Source: Thermanaerovibrio velox DSM 12556 (GTDB lineage: Bacteria; Synergistota; Synergistia; Synergistales; Synergistaceae). Taken from it: a stretch of DNA of 64,000 nucleotides. The notes under the pieces were generated by a model. That model was not told where the DNA came from and searched no databases. It saw only the letters and a program-made list of their open reading frames with translations. This document shows positions 35,941 to 44,648 of the stretch, one piece after another; position 1 is the stretch's first letter, and the number at the start of each line of letters is the position of its first letter. Location: positions 1,488,001 to 1,552,000 of the forward strand of contig NZ_CM001377.1 of the NCBI RefSeq assembly GCF_000237825.1. The letters are read 5' to 3'. A program made the position numbers and the translations under genes.

Positions 35941-36882
35941 TTAGGCTAAATCACCACATCGATTCATGGCACCGGGATGCTGAAGGCCCAGCCGGCCGAT
36001 CAGATCCTCCATGTCCTCCATGAGGGGGGCCGTGAAGGACGCACCCCTGAGATCCCCAAGGGACGCCTCATCCGGGAGGGATATAAACCGGGCGTGCAGC
36101 ATCGGACGGCGAACCCCCTGCAGCCTAACCCCGTAGACCGGGTCCCCCACTATGGGGAGCCCCGCATGGGCCAGGTGAGCCCGGGCCTGATGTTTGCGCC
36201 CTGTCACCAGGGTCACCTCCACCAGCGAATAACCGCCGTGCGTGCAGAGGGGCCGCACCAGGGACAAGGCCTCCCGCCCCTCCCCCGATACCGCGACAGG
36301 CCCACCATCGCCGGCATAAAGGGGAGCGTCTATCCTAAAAGCCCCTCCGCAGCGGCCCTTGACCACCGCCCAGTAGAGCTTCCTTATGAGCCCTTCCCGG
36401 AACATGCGCTGGAGCTCCCTGGCGAAAGGCTTGGTCAAGGGCACCAGCACAACCCCCGAGGTGTTCACGTCCAACCTGTGGGCCGGCACCGGTCCGGTGC
36501 GGCCGATGAGGCGCCAAACCTCCTCCGGCAGGCTCGTACCGTTCCCGCTTCCCCCGGGCTGGCATATCCAACCCGGAGGCTTGTTGGCCACCAAAAGGAC
36601 CTGGTCCATGTGGATAACCCATGATGGCAGCACCCTTGACTCTCCCCTGACCACACAGGACTCTTCCCCCTTGGGAGCCACTGGCTCATCATCCCAGGGT
36701 ACCGTAAGCTCCTGACCCGCCACCAGCCTCTTAGAACAGGAGACCTTCATGCGGTCCAGCCGGACGTCGCCCCGCCGTATGGCCCCCATCCTCAGCCCCA
36801 TGCCCACCGAGGGCCACCAATCCCTGATAAGCCGGTCCAGCCTCCTGCCCTCCTCCTCCGGCGGTACCGTGTACCTCCTCAT
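35941..36882 (-). CDS. RluA family pseudouridine synthase
   Basis: Converts uridine to pseudouridine in rRNA or tRNA. The 313 residues begin with an S4-like RNA-binding domain (RRLDRLIRDWWPSVGMGLRMGAIRRGDVRLD). The catalytic domain has LLVANKPPGWICQPG, the active Asp in VPAHRLDVNTSGVVLVPLT, KLYWAVVKG and LVTGRKHQARAHLAHAGLPIVGDPVYG, an R-H-Q variant of the usual RHQIR. Target uridines are unknown. ATG at 36882 overlaps the upstream exonuclease stop (ATGA). Confidence 0.93.
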   Translation of the reverse strand: MRRYTVPPEEEGRRLDRLIRDWWPSVGMGLRMGAIRRGDVRLDRMKVSCSKRLVAGQELTVPWDDEPVAPKGEESCVVRGESRVLPSWVIHMDQVLLVANKPPGWICQPGGSGNGTSLPEEVWRLIGRTGPVPAHRLDVNTSGVVLVPLTKPFARELQRMFREGLIRKLYWAVVKGRCGGAFRIDAPLYAGDGGPVAVSGEGREALSLVRPLCTHGGYSLVEVTLVTGRKHQARAHLAHAGLPIVGDPVYGVRLQGVRRPMLHARFISLPDEASLGDLRGASFTAPLMEDMEDLIGRLGLQHPGAMNRCGDLA

Positions 36883-37901
36883 GCGCCACCCTCACCGCCA
36901 AGGGAGTCCGAGATCTCACCGCTCCAAACCCGCCTCTGAAGGGCCTTGTGAAAATCCGATATCACCTGGCCATCCCTCAGAGCCGATATGCCCTCCCGGC
37001 AGCAGAAGACCTGAAAGTCAAGCTCGTCAGCGGCGGAAACTATCAAGGCCTCCGGGGTCGAAGGGAGCACCGGGGAGCCAAACTCCTTCTTGCCGTGGTG
37101 GCTCAGTATTATGTGCCCCAGGTGCAGCCTAAGCACGTCCCTCAGACCATACCTGTCCGCCAGCTCCTCGAACATGCAGTACCCCATGGCTATGTGGTCT
37201 AAAACGGTGCCCTCCAGGGTGGCCTCCGGCAAAGGGCTCATCCGATAGGCCCTGAGCTTGCCCAGGTCGTGAAGCAAGGCACCCCCCACCACCACGTCCC
37301 TGTCCACCCGATAGCAGCCGCAAAGGGCAGCGGCGGCCTCCGCCACCGACACGGTGTGCTCAAGAAGCCCCGAGGCATAGGCGTGATGGTTCCCCACCGC
37401 GGCGGGATAAGAGAAGAAATCCCGCCTCAAAGGGCCCTGAAAGACCGACTCAAGAAACCCTCGGACCTCATCACCACAGGACCCCACCAAAAGGTTGAAC
37501 CGCTCCTCCAGATCCTCCTGAGGATACGGGGATCTTTGAACGAAATCGTAAGGGGGGTACTTCTCCTGACTGACCAGGTATATCCTATCCGCCGTGGGCT
37601 GCAGGGCCTTGTTGAACTCTCTCACGGTCCCAATAACCCCTATGGACAGACCTCTCAAGGGGGGGACCTCCTCCGGCTCAAGCCTTACCCCCTCGGGGAC
37701 CTCCCGCTGATCCAACCACTCACAGCTGCTCCAGGCCCTTATCTCCATGCTGCCGGTCTGGTCCATCAGCGAAAGGATCCAGTACCTCTTGCCGTTCTTG
37801 TCCAGCTTTACCTGCTCGTCCGCCACCGCATAAACCCCCCGAAACCTCCCTTTCTCAGAGGGCTTTAAAGTGATCACCTGGGCAACCGTCATGTTCCCCA
37901 T
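36879..37901 (-). CDS. YhaM-type 3'-5' exoribonuclease (OB-fold plus HD domain)
   Basis: Predicted to trim RNA or single-stranded DNA from the 3' end. The N-terminal OB-fold (YAVADEQVKLDKNGKRYWILSLMDQTGSMEIRAW) binds nucleic acid. The HD phosphohydrolase domain has AVGNHHAYASGLLEHTVSVAEAA, LLHDLGKLRAYR (HD), HIILSHHGKKEFGSP and ALIVSAADELDFQ. It has about 340 residues, near the family norm. ATG at 37901 is one of several possible starts (also 37892). Coupling to a pseudouridine synthase suggests a shared RNA-maturation role. Confidence 0.88.
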   Translation of the reverse strand: MGNMTVAQVITLKPSEKGRFRGVYAVADEQVKLDKNGKRYWILSLMDQTGSMEIRAWSSCEWLDQREVPEGVRLEPEEVPPLRGLSIGVIGTVREFNKALQPTADRIYLVSQEKYPPYDFVQRSPYPQEDLEERFNLLVGSCGDEVRGFLESVFQGPLRRDFFSYPAAVGNHHAYASGLLEHTVSVAEAAAALCGCYRVDRDVVVGGALLHDLGKLRAYRMSPLPEATLEGTVLDHIAMGYCMFEELADRYGLRDVLRLHLGHIILSHHGKKEFGSPVLPSTPEALIVSAADELDFQVFCCREGISALRDGQVISDFHKALQRRVWSGEISDSLGGEGGA

Positions 37902-38096
37902 GCCGCTTTCCACCGAAACACCCCCAAAAATTAAATAAAAATTATACCATCTAAACCTTGAAGCTCTGGCCCCCATGGCTTAATCTTAAACTGGATCCAC
38001 GGCAAAGACTTTGGGAGTCAAAAGGGGGTACCAGGCCTGAGGTGGTTAACCGCTCCTCCCATAATATCCATCCCCATAATTGTCGTCATCTCCCTC

Positions 38097-39158
38097 TTGG
38101 GGTCCGGTTCATCCGAGAGCCTACCTCTTTCCGTGTGGGCGGTGTTCTTATCATCCTACTTAACCGCCACCGCATGCTACGTGATGAACTCCACCGGCAG
38201 CTCCATGGGGCAGTTCTGCTGCAACCTCTCCGCCCAGGGGCTGCTGCTGGCCTTCGTCTCCCCCGCCGCGGGGGCAAGCCCAGTTCTCGCGTGGCTGGGG
38301 GTGGCACTGGCCTCCGCGGGCATGGTAGGGCTCATAAGCTGCATCCAGAAAGCCCACAACCCCCTAAAAAAGGATCTCCTTGAGGGACCTATAAGCATAT
38401 CGGACCTTCAGACGGAGCTCAAGTCTATGGAAGATTCCATAGACATCACATCGAAGATACCCCTGCCGGCCCTTTGGGCGAGGGACGGAACCGTGGAGTC
38501 CGCAAACCGGGAGATAAAGCTACTCCTCGGAAGGGACGACATCGAGGGAAGTGGGCTGAACGAGATAATAAACCCGTCCCTCCACGAGCTCGACCTCGGC
38601 GGAACCGGGTGGCTTGTCTTCAGGAAGACAGTAGAAGGAGAGGACGTCGTGCTTCTTGCCCCCAAGGGGGACGTGTCCGCCGGGGACAGCTCCGAGTTCG
38701 TGGACCCAAAGACCGGCCTTTACTCGGACCGCTACGCCAGGAAGCGGGGGGAGGAGGAGATAGAACGGGCCAGGCGCTACCGCCGCTGGCTCTCCATGGC
38801 CCTGCTGAAACTGGAGTTTGAGAACCTCACATCCGGTCCACTGCCCCAGTCCATGATGGATGAAGCCTACATGAAGTTCATAGGGTTGGTTAAGAAGACC
38901 ATCCGGACCACCGACATGGGCTTCCGCCTAAAGGACGGATGCGTGCTGCTGCTGCTCCCCGAAACCCCCTCTTCCGGCGCGAGGACCCTGTTCGGACGGA
39001 TCAAGACACAGGTGGACAAGATAATCGAAGAGGGAAGCGTAACCCCCTTCAGGATCAACCTCCTCGGGGGCTTCTCCTTCTACGGCGGTAACGGCACCAC
39101 CTCCTACAGCCAGATGCTGGAGGAGGCCTACTCCAACCTGGCGCTAAACGAGGACTGA
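38097..39158 (+). CDS. Membrane protein with degenerate GGDEF-like domain
   Basis: At least three membrane helices (WAVFLSSYLTATACYVM, GLLLAFVSPAAG, LAWLGVALASAGMVGLISC) precede a PAS-like stretch and a GGDEF-fold domain that begins at DPKTGLYSDRYARKR. The GGDEF signature is replaced by MGFRLKDGCVLLLLPE, so catalysis is unlikely; it may bind nucleotide or act as a sensor scaffold. TTG at 38097 has no clear ribosome site. The frame stays open upstream and would add another helix (ISIPIIVVISLL); CTG at 38037 has AAAGGGGG at good spacing and may be the real start. Confidence 0.75.
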   Translation: MGSGSSESLPLSVWAVFLSSYLTATACYVMNSTGSSMGQFCCNLSAQGLLLAFVSPAAGASPVLAWLGVALASAGMVGLISCIQKAHNPLKKDLLEGPISISDLQTELKSMEDSIDITSKIPLPALWARDGTVESANREIKLLLGRDDIEGSGLNEIINPSLHELDLGGTGWLVFRKTVEGEDVVLLAPKGDVSAGDSSEFVDPKTGLYSDRYARKRGEEEIERARRYRRWLSMALLKLEFENLTSGPLPQSMMDEAYMKFIGLVKKTIRTTDMGFRLKDGCVLLLLPETPSSGARTLFGRIKTQVDKIIEEGSVTPFRINLLGGFSFYGGNGTTSYSQMLEEAYSNLALNED

Positions 39159-39312
39159 AGAACCTATTGACATTAAAATTCACAAATGATTCGGATTTCG
39201 CATGGTGTATCATTGTGCTCAAGGGGACAAAACCCCATAAAGGTTGTCTGTTGGGGTCTTACGGGGGACACCCCACGAGGACCTGACAAAAAAGGACGAG
39301 GAGGGGATAGAG

Positions 39313-40524
39313 TTGTCCAGTTTCTTCGACGGCCTCTACAGCGGCAGGGTGGCAGACCTTAGGCCATCCCCCATAAGGGAGATGCTTCACCTGGTGCGAA
39401 GGCCCGGGGTCATATCCTTCGCGGGAGGCATGCCCGATCCCGAGGCCTTCCCAGTGGACCTCTTCTACGAGGCTGCGGGGATCCTCAAAAGCCAGGGCAA
39501 GGACGTGCTGCAGTACGGCACCACCGAGGGATACGGCCCACTGAAGGACTTTCTCATACATTGGACCGCCCCCAGGATGGGACGCAAGCTGGAGCACGAC
39601 GAGATGCTCATAACCGCCGGCTCCTCCCAGGTCTCGGACCTTCTCTGCTGGGCCCTGATAGACCAAGACGACCTGATACTAATAGAGGAACCCTCCTTCC
39701 TCGGGGTGTTCCTCAACATGCACAACCACGGGGCCAAGTTCCTCACCGTTCCCTGCGACGACGAGGGCATGATGGTGGACCTCATCCCCGAGAAGGTGGA
39801 GAGGGCCCAGAAAGAGGGCAAGAAAGTAAAGCTCTGCTACACCATAGCCAACTTCCACAACCCCTTGGGGACCACCCTCTCCCTGGAGAGGCGCAAGAAG
39901 CTCATCGAATACGCCCACCGCTACGGCTTCGCCATCATGGAGGACGACCCCTACGGCTACGTGAGGTTTGAAGGGGAGCACCTGCCCACCCTCTTCTCCC
40001 TGGACGACCGGGGGGTGGTGGTGTACGCGGGCTCCTTCTCCAAGATACTGGCCCCGGGGACCAGGGTCGGATGGTGCTGCGGCAGCCGGGAAATAATCCG
40101 CAAGATGGCCATCTTCAAGCAGGGGGTGGACGTGTGCACCAGCCTGGTGGCCCAGGCGTTGGTCTACGAGTACTGCCGGCTGGGGCACCTGGACTCGTTC
40201 CTGCCCAAGATAATAGAGCACTACAAGAAGAAGCGGGATGCCATGGAGGACGCCATGCGGGAGCACCTTCCCCTTGACCTGGTCCACTGGGTAAAGCCAG
40301 AGGGGGGCTACTTCTACTGGGTCAAGATGAAGGGCATAAACAGCGACGAGCTATTCAAGCGGGCGGTGGACAACCAGGTGGCCTTCGTGCCCGGAAAGGC
40401 CTTCTACCCCAACCGGGACGGGGGAGAGAACGAGCTCAGGCTCTGCTACACCTTTGCCTCCCCTGAGCAGACCCAGGAGGGGATGAAGCGCCTTGGAGAG
40501 GCCATGAAGGGGATGGCGGGTTGA
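39313..40524 (+). CDS. PLP-dependent aminotransferase, MocR/LysN-like class I fold
   Basis: Transfers amino groups between amino acids and 2-oxo acids. It resembles 2-aminoadipate and broad aromatic/branched-chain aminotransferases. Motifs are PGVISFAGGMPDPEAFP, LQYGTTEGYGPLKDFL, ITAGSSQVSDLLCWAL, NFHNPLGTTLSLERRKKL, EDDPYGYVRF and the PLP Lys in VYAGSFSKILAPGTRVGW. TTG at 39313 has GAGGAGGGG six bases upstream and yields about 403 residues, typical for the family; the open frame runs 23 codons further. Its stop overlaps the mnmE start. Confidence 0.92.
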   Translation: MSSFFDGLYSGRVADLRPSPIREMLHLVRRPGVISFAGGMPDPEAFPVDLFYEAAGILKSQGKDVLQYGTTEGYGPLKDFLIHWTAPRMGRKLEHDEMLITAGSSQVSDLLCWALIDQDDLILIEEPSFLGVFLNMHNHGAKFLTVPCDDEGMMVDLIPEKVERAQKEGKKVKLCYTIANFHNPLGTTLSLERRKKLIEYAHRYGFAIMEDDPYGYVRFEGEHLPTLFSLDDRGVVVYAGSFSKILAPGTRVGWCCGSREIIRKMAIFKQGVDVCTSLVAQALVYEYCRLGHLDSFLPKIIEHYKKKRDAMEDAMREHLPLDLVHWVKPEGGYFYWVKMKGINSDELFKRAVDNQVAFVPGKAFYPNRDGGENELRLCYTFASPEQTQEGMKRLGEAMKGMAG

Positions 40525-41882
40525 CATCTCTCGCTCATGAAGACGTCATAGCCGCCGTATCCACCCCTTGGGGAGAGGGCGGCATAGGGATAATAAGGTT
40601 GTCCGGCAGGGGGAGCGCCCAGGTGGTGGATAAGGTCTTCAGGGGACGCTCCCCCCTCTGCTCCACACCCCCTTGGACCATGAGGCACGGACACCTGGTA
40701 TCCGAAGATGGAATCCTCGACGAGGTCCTGGCGGTGCGCTTCGAGGCCCCCAGGAGCTACACCGGCGAGGACTCCGCCGAGGTGCACTGCCACGGTGGTA
40801 TCCTGGTGGTCCAAAGATGCCTGAACGCCCTCATAAACGCCGGGGCAAGGCTTGCGGAACCCGGGGAGTTCACAAGAAGGGCGGTCCAAAACGGCAGGAT
40901 GGACCTCACCAGCGCAAGCGGAGTGCTGGGCATGATAAGGGGCTACAGCGATGAGGCCCTTAAGGCTGCCTCCAGGTCCCTTACGGGAACCACCCGGCGG
41001 GAGATGGAGGAGCTCTTGCAGTACCTAATATCCATCACCGCCCTTCCCGAGGCACTGCTGGACCACCCGGAGGAGGAGCTCCCGGACCTGGAGCTGGAGC
41101 GCCTGCGGACGGGGCTTATGGATGCGGCAGGCAGGCTCCGGGACCTGGCCTACAGGGGAGAGGCCGGGATGGCCTTGAGCTGCGGCATCAGGGCCGCCCT
41201 GGTGGGACGCCCCAACGTGGGGAAGTCCTCGCTCCTCAACAGGCTGGTGCGGGAGGCAAAGGCCATCGTGACCCCCATACCCGGCACCACCAGGGACCTA
41301 GTGGAGGCGGCGGTGATCCACAAGGGGGTCCCCCTCAAATTGGTGGACACCGCGGGCATAAGGGACTCCCAGGATCCCGTGGAAATGCTGGGGATCCAAC
41401 GGGCAAAAGAGGCCATGGTTACCTCCCAGATCCGCATTCTCGTGCTAGATGGTTCAACCCCCCCTTCCCAGGAGGACCTAAAGCTGCTCACCTCCCTGGA
41501 GAAACCCGCCCTGGCAGCGCTCAACAAGAGCGACAAGGGGATACTCCAGGAGTGGCTGGACCTTCTTGACCGCCCCCAGGAGATACCTTATTTTGAGATA
41601 TCCGCCCTAAACGGGGACGGGGTGGAGGAGCTCAAGGACCGCATGGTGGAGACCTTCTTCTCCAGGGGCTCCCTGGAGGGGGCGGTAAGCCTCTTCCGGC
41701 ACCAGGTGGACAGCCTCAAAAGGTCCGCCCAGTGCCTAGAGGAGGCGGCCGGCGCATCCTTCCTGGACGCCATGGTCCACCTGGCCTCAAGGGCAAGACA
41801 GCACCTAGGGGCCGCCATGGGCAGGGACACCACGGAGGAGCTGCTGGACTCCATATTCTCGAACTTCTGCATAGGGAAGTGA
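40521..41882 (+). CDS. mnmE: tRNA uridine-5-carboxymethylaminomethyl modification GTPase MnmE
   Basis: Works with MnmG to modify the wobble uridine of tRNAs. The 453 residues show the folate-binding N-terminal domain (IAAVSTPWGEGGIGIIRLSG, APRSYTGEDSAEVHCHGG), the G domain with AALVGRPNVGKSSLLNRL (G1), PGTTRD (G2), LVDTAGIRDS (G3) and ALNKSD (G4), and the C-terminal catalytic FCIGK. The TTG start overlaps the aminotransferase stop (TTGA). No mnmG lies nearby. Confidence 0.97.
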   Translation: MTSLAHEDVIAAVSTPWGEGGIGIIRLSGRGSAQVVDKVFRGRSPLCSTPPWTMRHGHLVSEDGILDEVLAVRFEAPRSYTGEDSAEVHCHGGILVVQRCLNALINAGARLAEPGEFTRRAVQNGRMDLTSASGVLGMIRGYSDEALKAASRSLTGTTRREMEELLQYLISITALPEALLDHPEEELPDLELERLRTGLMDAAGRLRDLAYRGEAGMALSCGIRAALVGRPNVGKSSLLNRLVREAKAIVTPIPGTTRDLVEAAVIHKGVPLKLVDTAGIRDSQDPVEMLGIQRAKEAMVTSQIRILVLDGSTPPSQEDLKLLTSLEKPALAALNKSDKGILQEWLDLLDRPQEIPYFEISALNGDGVEELKDRMVETFFSRGSLEGAVSLFRHQVDSLKRSAQCLEEAAGASFLDAMVHLASRARQHLGAAMGRDTTEELLDSIFSNFCIGK

Positions 41883-41926
41883 TCCCCATCTTACTAAGGT
41901 GAGATCTTCGGAAGGAGGTGGCGCCA

Positions 41927-42583
41927 TTGCCAAGCTTCACCGAGTTCTCGATCAAAAGCTGTTCGATGATAGTCCAAAGCGCAGGACACAGCGCCCATAG
42001 TCTAAAGGAGCTAAGGGACGGGGTGGAGGCCGTGCCCCCCCAGTCCCTCATCTACCACTTCTACGGTTACCTCATGAGGCCCCGGGCGGAACAACTCCAT
42101 CACAACGATCTTGCCGCCTGGGTCAGCCAAAGCGTGGGGGAACAGGCCTCCGCGGAGAGGCTTGACGCCCTCAACCCCTCTTACTTCCCGTCAATCGAGG
42201 ACCTGAGGGAGGCGATCCTGGACGTGCTGGACGAGCCGGTGACCTCCGGGGCCTTCCTCGGCTGGGCCATGGCCAGGAGCCGTTTCTACTTTCTCATGGC
42301 CACCACGCTGGTGTTCCAAACGGGACTATCCGCAAAGGATCCATCGGAGCTGGCGGACAAGCTCTCCCTATGCCACCCTGCCAGCGCCTTCTACCACTTC
42401 GTGGACGCCAGGCTGAGGACCGGTTGCGGGGACGATTTTTCCCTATGGCTCCTATCCTGCGGCATACCACAAGAGGAGGTGTCGGGCCTCATGAGCATAG
42501 ACCCGTATCTCATGTCCCTCCAGACCCTTAAGGATCGGATAGTGGAGGAGCTGGGCCTCATAGGACGGAGGTATCGGTCATGA
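41927..42583 (+). CDS. DUF5752-like protein of the trehalose-type operon
   Basis: About 218 residues with no known catalytic motif. Segments such as PPQSLIYHFYGYLMRPRAEQLHHNDLAAWVSQSVGEQA and HPASAFYHFVDARLRTGCGDDFSLWL suggest a repeated helical module; the phrase YHF occurs in both halves. I associate it with DUF5752, found beside trehalose or related glycoside genes, with moderate certainty. TTG at 41927 follows AAGGAGG by seven bases. Its stop overlaps the glycosyltransferase start (ATGA), so the two are translationally coupled. Confidence 0.7.
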   Translation: MPSFTEFSIKSCSMIVQSAGHSAHSLKELRDGVEAVPPQSLIYHFYGYLMRPRAEQLHHNDLAAWVSQSVGEQASAERLDALNPSYFPSIEDLREAILDVLDEPVTSGAFLGWAMARSRFYFLMATTLVFQTGLSAKDPSELADKLSLCHPASAFYHFVDARLRTGCGDDFSLWLLSCGIPQEEVSGLMSIDPYLMSLQTLKDRIVEELGLIGRRYRS

Positions 42584-43827
42584 GTCTCCTGGACCTCTAC
42601 GTGGAACACTGCGGCGCCGAGGAGGTGAAGCTCCTCCGGCAGATGGGGGAGATGCTGGAGGGACTCAGGCTGGTGCACGTGAACTCCACCCGCCGGGGAG
42701 GAGGGGTGGCGGAGATCCTGGAAAGGCTGGTGCCGCTCCAAAGGGAGCTGGGCATAGACTCCAGCTGGGAGGTGATCGAGGGGGATCCCGACTTCTTCGA
42801 GGTGACCAAGGCCTTTCACAACGCCCTTCAGGGCAGGAGGCAGCACGTCTCGGACTCGATGATCGCCGCCTACGAGGCGGCTAACCTGAGAAACTGGACG
42901 GCCATGAGGGATAAGCTGGAGGACGCGGACTTCGTGTTCATCCACGACCCCCAGCCCGCCATGATGGCGTCCCTCTCAACCGCCCGAAGGGGAAAGTGGA
43001 TATGGAGGTGCCACATAGACGCCAGCAACCCGGACCGCAAGGTGTGGAGGTACCTGGCAGGACACGTAAACCACTGCGACGCCGCAATCTTCTCCCTGCC
43101 CGACTTCGCCCAGCCCCTTGATATACCGGAGTTCATAATCCCCCCCGCCATAGACCCCATAAGCCCCAAGAACCAATACATATCTCCCGAGGAGTGTGAG
43201 CGGGTCCTGGAGTCCCTGGGGATCGACCTTAAGGACCCATCACATCTGGTGGTCCAGGTCTCCCGGTTCGACCGATTTAAGGATCCCCTTGGGGTAATAA
43301 GGGCCTGCGAGCTGGCCCTGCGGCGGGTTGGGGACTTACGGCTGGTTCTAGCGGGAGGAGGGGCGGACGACGACCCGGAGGGTGCCGCGGTCCTGGAGGA
43401 GGTGAACCGGTGCGCGGAAAGGCTGCCCTTCGTGAAGGTCCTTCTGCTGCCACCGGACGCCCACATGGCTATAAACTCTCTCCAACGTTCCGCACAGGTG
43501 GTATTTCAAAAGTCCACTAAAGAGGGCTTCGGCCTTACGGTCTCGGAGGCCCTTTGGAAGGGGAAACCCGTCATCGGAGGGGATACGGGGGGCATAAGGC
43601 TTCAGGTCTTAAACCAGATCACCGGCTACCGGGTGCAAACCCCCGAAGGGGCTTCCCTCAGGCTGGTGGAGCTTTTAAACAACCCGAGGGAACGGGAGCG
43701 AATGGGCAGGGCGGGCCGGGAGCTGGTGAAGGAGCACTTCCTCATCACCAGGCTGCTGCGAAACCACCTTTCCCTGATGCTCGCCCTTCAGGCCGGGTCT
43801 GGCTCCGGCAGGGTGGAGGTGTTGTGA
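42580..43827 (+). CDS. GT4 glycosyltransferase, TreT (trehalose synthase)-like
   Basis: A retaining GT-B glycosyltransferase resembling TreT, which joins NDP-glucose and glucose to trehalose. The N-terminus EEVKLLRQMGEMLEGLRLVHVNSTRRGGGVAEIL and IWRCHIDASNPDRKVWRYL are TreT-like. The donor site is LVVQVSRFDRFKDPLGVI and the E-x7-E motif is KEGFGLTVSEALWKGKPVIGGD. It has 415 residues. It lies ahead of OtsB- and OtsA-like genes, so the operon may contain two routes to trehalose, or the GT4 may make a different glucoside. Confidence 0.87.
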   Translation: MSLLDLYVEHCGAEEVKLLRQMGEMLEGLRLVHVNSTRRGGGVAEILERLVPLQRELGIDSSWEVIEGDPDFFEVTKAFHNALQGRRQHVSDSMIAAYEAANLRNWTAMRDKLEDADFVFIHDPQPAMMASLSTARRGKWIWRCHIDASNPDRKVWRYLAGHVNHCDAAIFSLPDFAQPLDIPEFIIPPAIDPISPKNQYISPEECERVLESLGIDLKDPSHLVVQVSRFDRFKDPLGVIRACELALRRVGDLRLVLAGGGADDDPEGAAVLEEVNRCAERLPFVKVLLLPPDAHMAINSLQRSAQVVFQKSTKEGFGLTVSEALWKGKPVIGGDTGGIRLQVLNQITGYRVQTPEGASLRLVELLNNPRERERMGRAGRELVKEHFLITRLLRNHLSLMLALQAGSGSGRVEVL

Positions 43828-43831
43828 TCCT

Positions 43832-44608
43832 ATGATCCCAGCCCTGGCCCCTTTCTTCTCCTGGGTAGCAAGGTCGAAGGAGCCCGCGCTTATGCTGGAC
43901 TTCGACGGAACCATCGCCCCGTTCTGCGATAACCCCTTAAGCGTAAGACCCTACCATGGGATAAGGGAGAGGCTCCGCTTGATCGCGCACTCCGGCACGA
44001 GGTTGGCGATGATAACCGGCAGGCCCGCGTCTCAGCTAAAGAGGGTGCTCAACGACTGGGATTTCCCGTTCAACGTATTCGGATGTCACGGCGCGGAGGA
44101 GATGAGGCCTGGAGGCGATATAACCAGGGTCCCCTTGGAAGCGGAGGTCCAAAGGGCCCTCAGGATCGCCCACTGGAGGGCCCTGAACGTCCTGCCCCCT
44201 TACAGGGTTGAGCGAAAGGCCTCCTCGGTGGCAGCCCACTTCAGGGGCATAAGCCCAAGGAGGGCCCGCAGCACCAGAGGGGCTCTGGAGCTCCTTTGGA
44301 TGCCCCTGACCGCCAACGGGAAGCTCCAGATAATACCGTTTAAGATGGGGTTGGAAATACGGCTGTCCGGGGTGAGCAAGGCGGACGCGGTCAGGAGGTT
44401 TATAAAGCCGCCGGAGGCTTCCGCTTACCTTGGAGATGACAGGACCGACGAGGACGCCTTCGGGGCGATCAGGGGTAAAGGCATAGGCATCCTGGTCAGC
44501 CGGACCATAAGGCCCACCATGGCATCGGCGTGGATAACCCCTCCGGACGAGGTCTTGGGTTTCCTTGACCTATGGATTCGAGCTGCGAGGGTTAAACTAA
44601 GCACATGA
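43832..44608 (+). CDS. otsB: Trehalose-6-phosphate phosphatase-like HAD hydrolase
   Basis: A HAD-IIB phosphatase of the OtsB type. Motif I is ALMLDFDGTIAPFCDNP (DxDGT), then AMITGRPASQLKR, VFGCHGAEEMRPGG and the metal-binding AYLGDDRTDEDAFGAI. It has 258 residues, normal for OtsB. It follows the GT4 gene after four bases and precedes the GT20 gene by 40. The same fold also serves glucosylglycerol-phosphate and related phosphatases, so the product is named by analogy. Confidence 0.9.
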   Translation: MIPALAPFFSWVARSKEPALMLDFDGTIAPFCDNPLSVRPYHGIRERLRLIAHSGTRLAMITGRPASQLKRVLNDWDFPFNVFGCHGAEEMRPGGDITRVPLEAEVQRALRIAHWRALNVLPPYRVERKASSVAAHFRGISPRRARSTRGALELLWMPLTANGKLQIIPFKMGLEIRLSGVSKADAVRRFIKPPEASAYLGDDRTDEDAFGAIRGKGIGILVSRTIRPTMASAWITPPDEVLGFLDLWIRAARVKLST

Positions 44609-44648
44609 GGGATGATGCGCTTCTTATCCTTTGAAAGGGGTGAGGAAG

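Noticed and set aside
39167-39215. TTGACA at 39167-39172 as a promoter of the aminotransferase gene
   Set aside because: No acceptable -10 occurs 16-18 bp downstream; the TATCAT further on is too distant.
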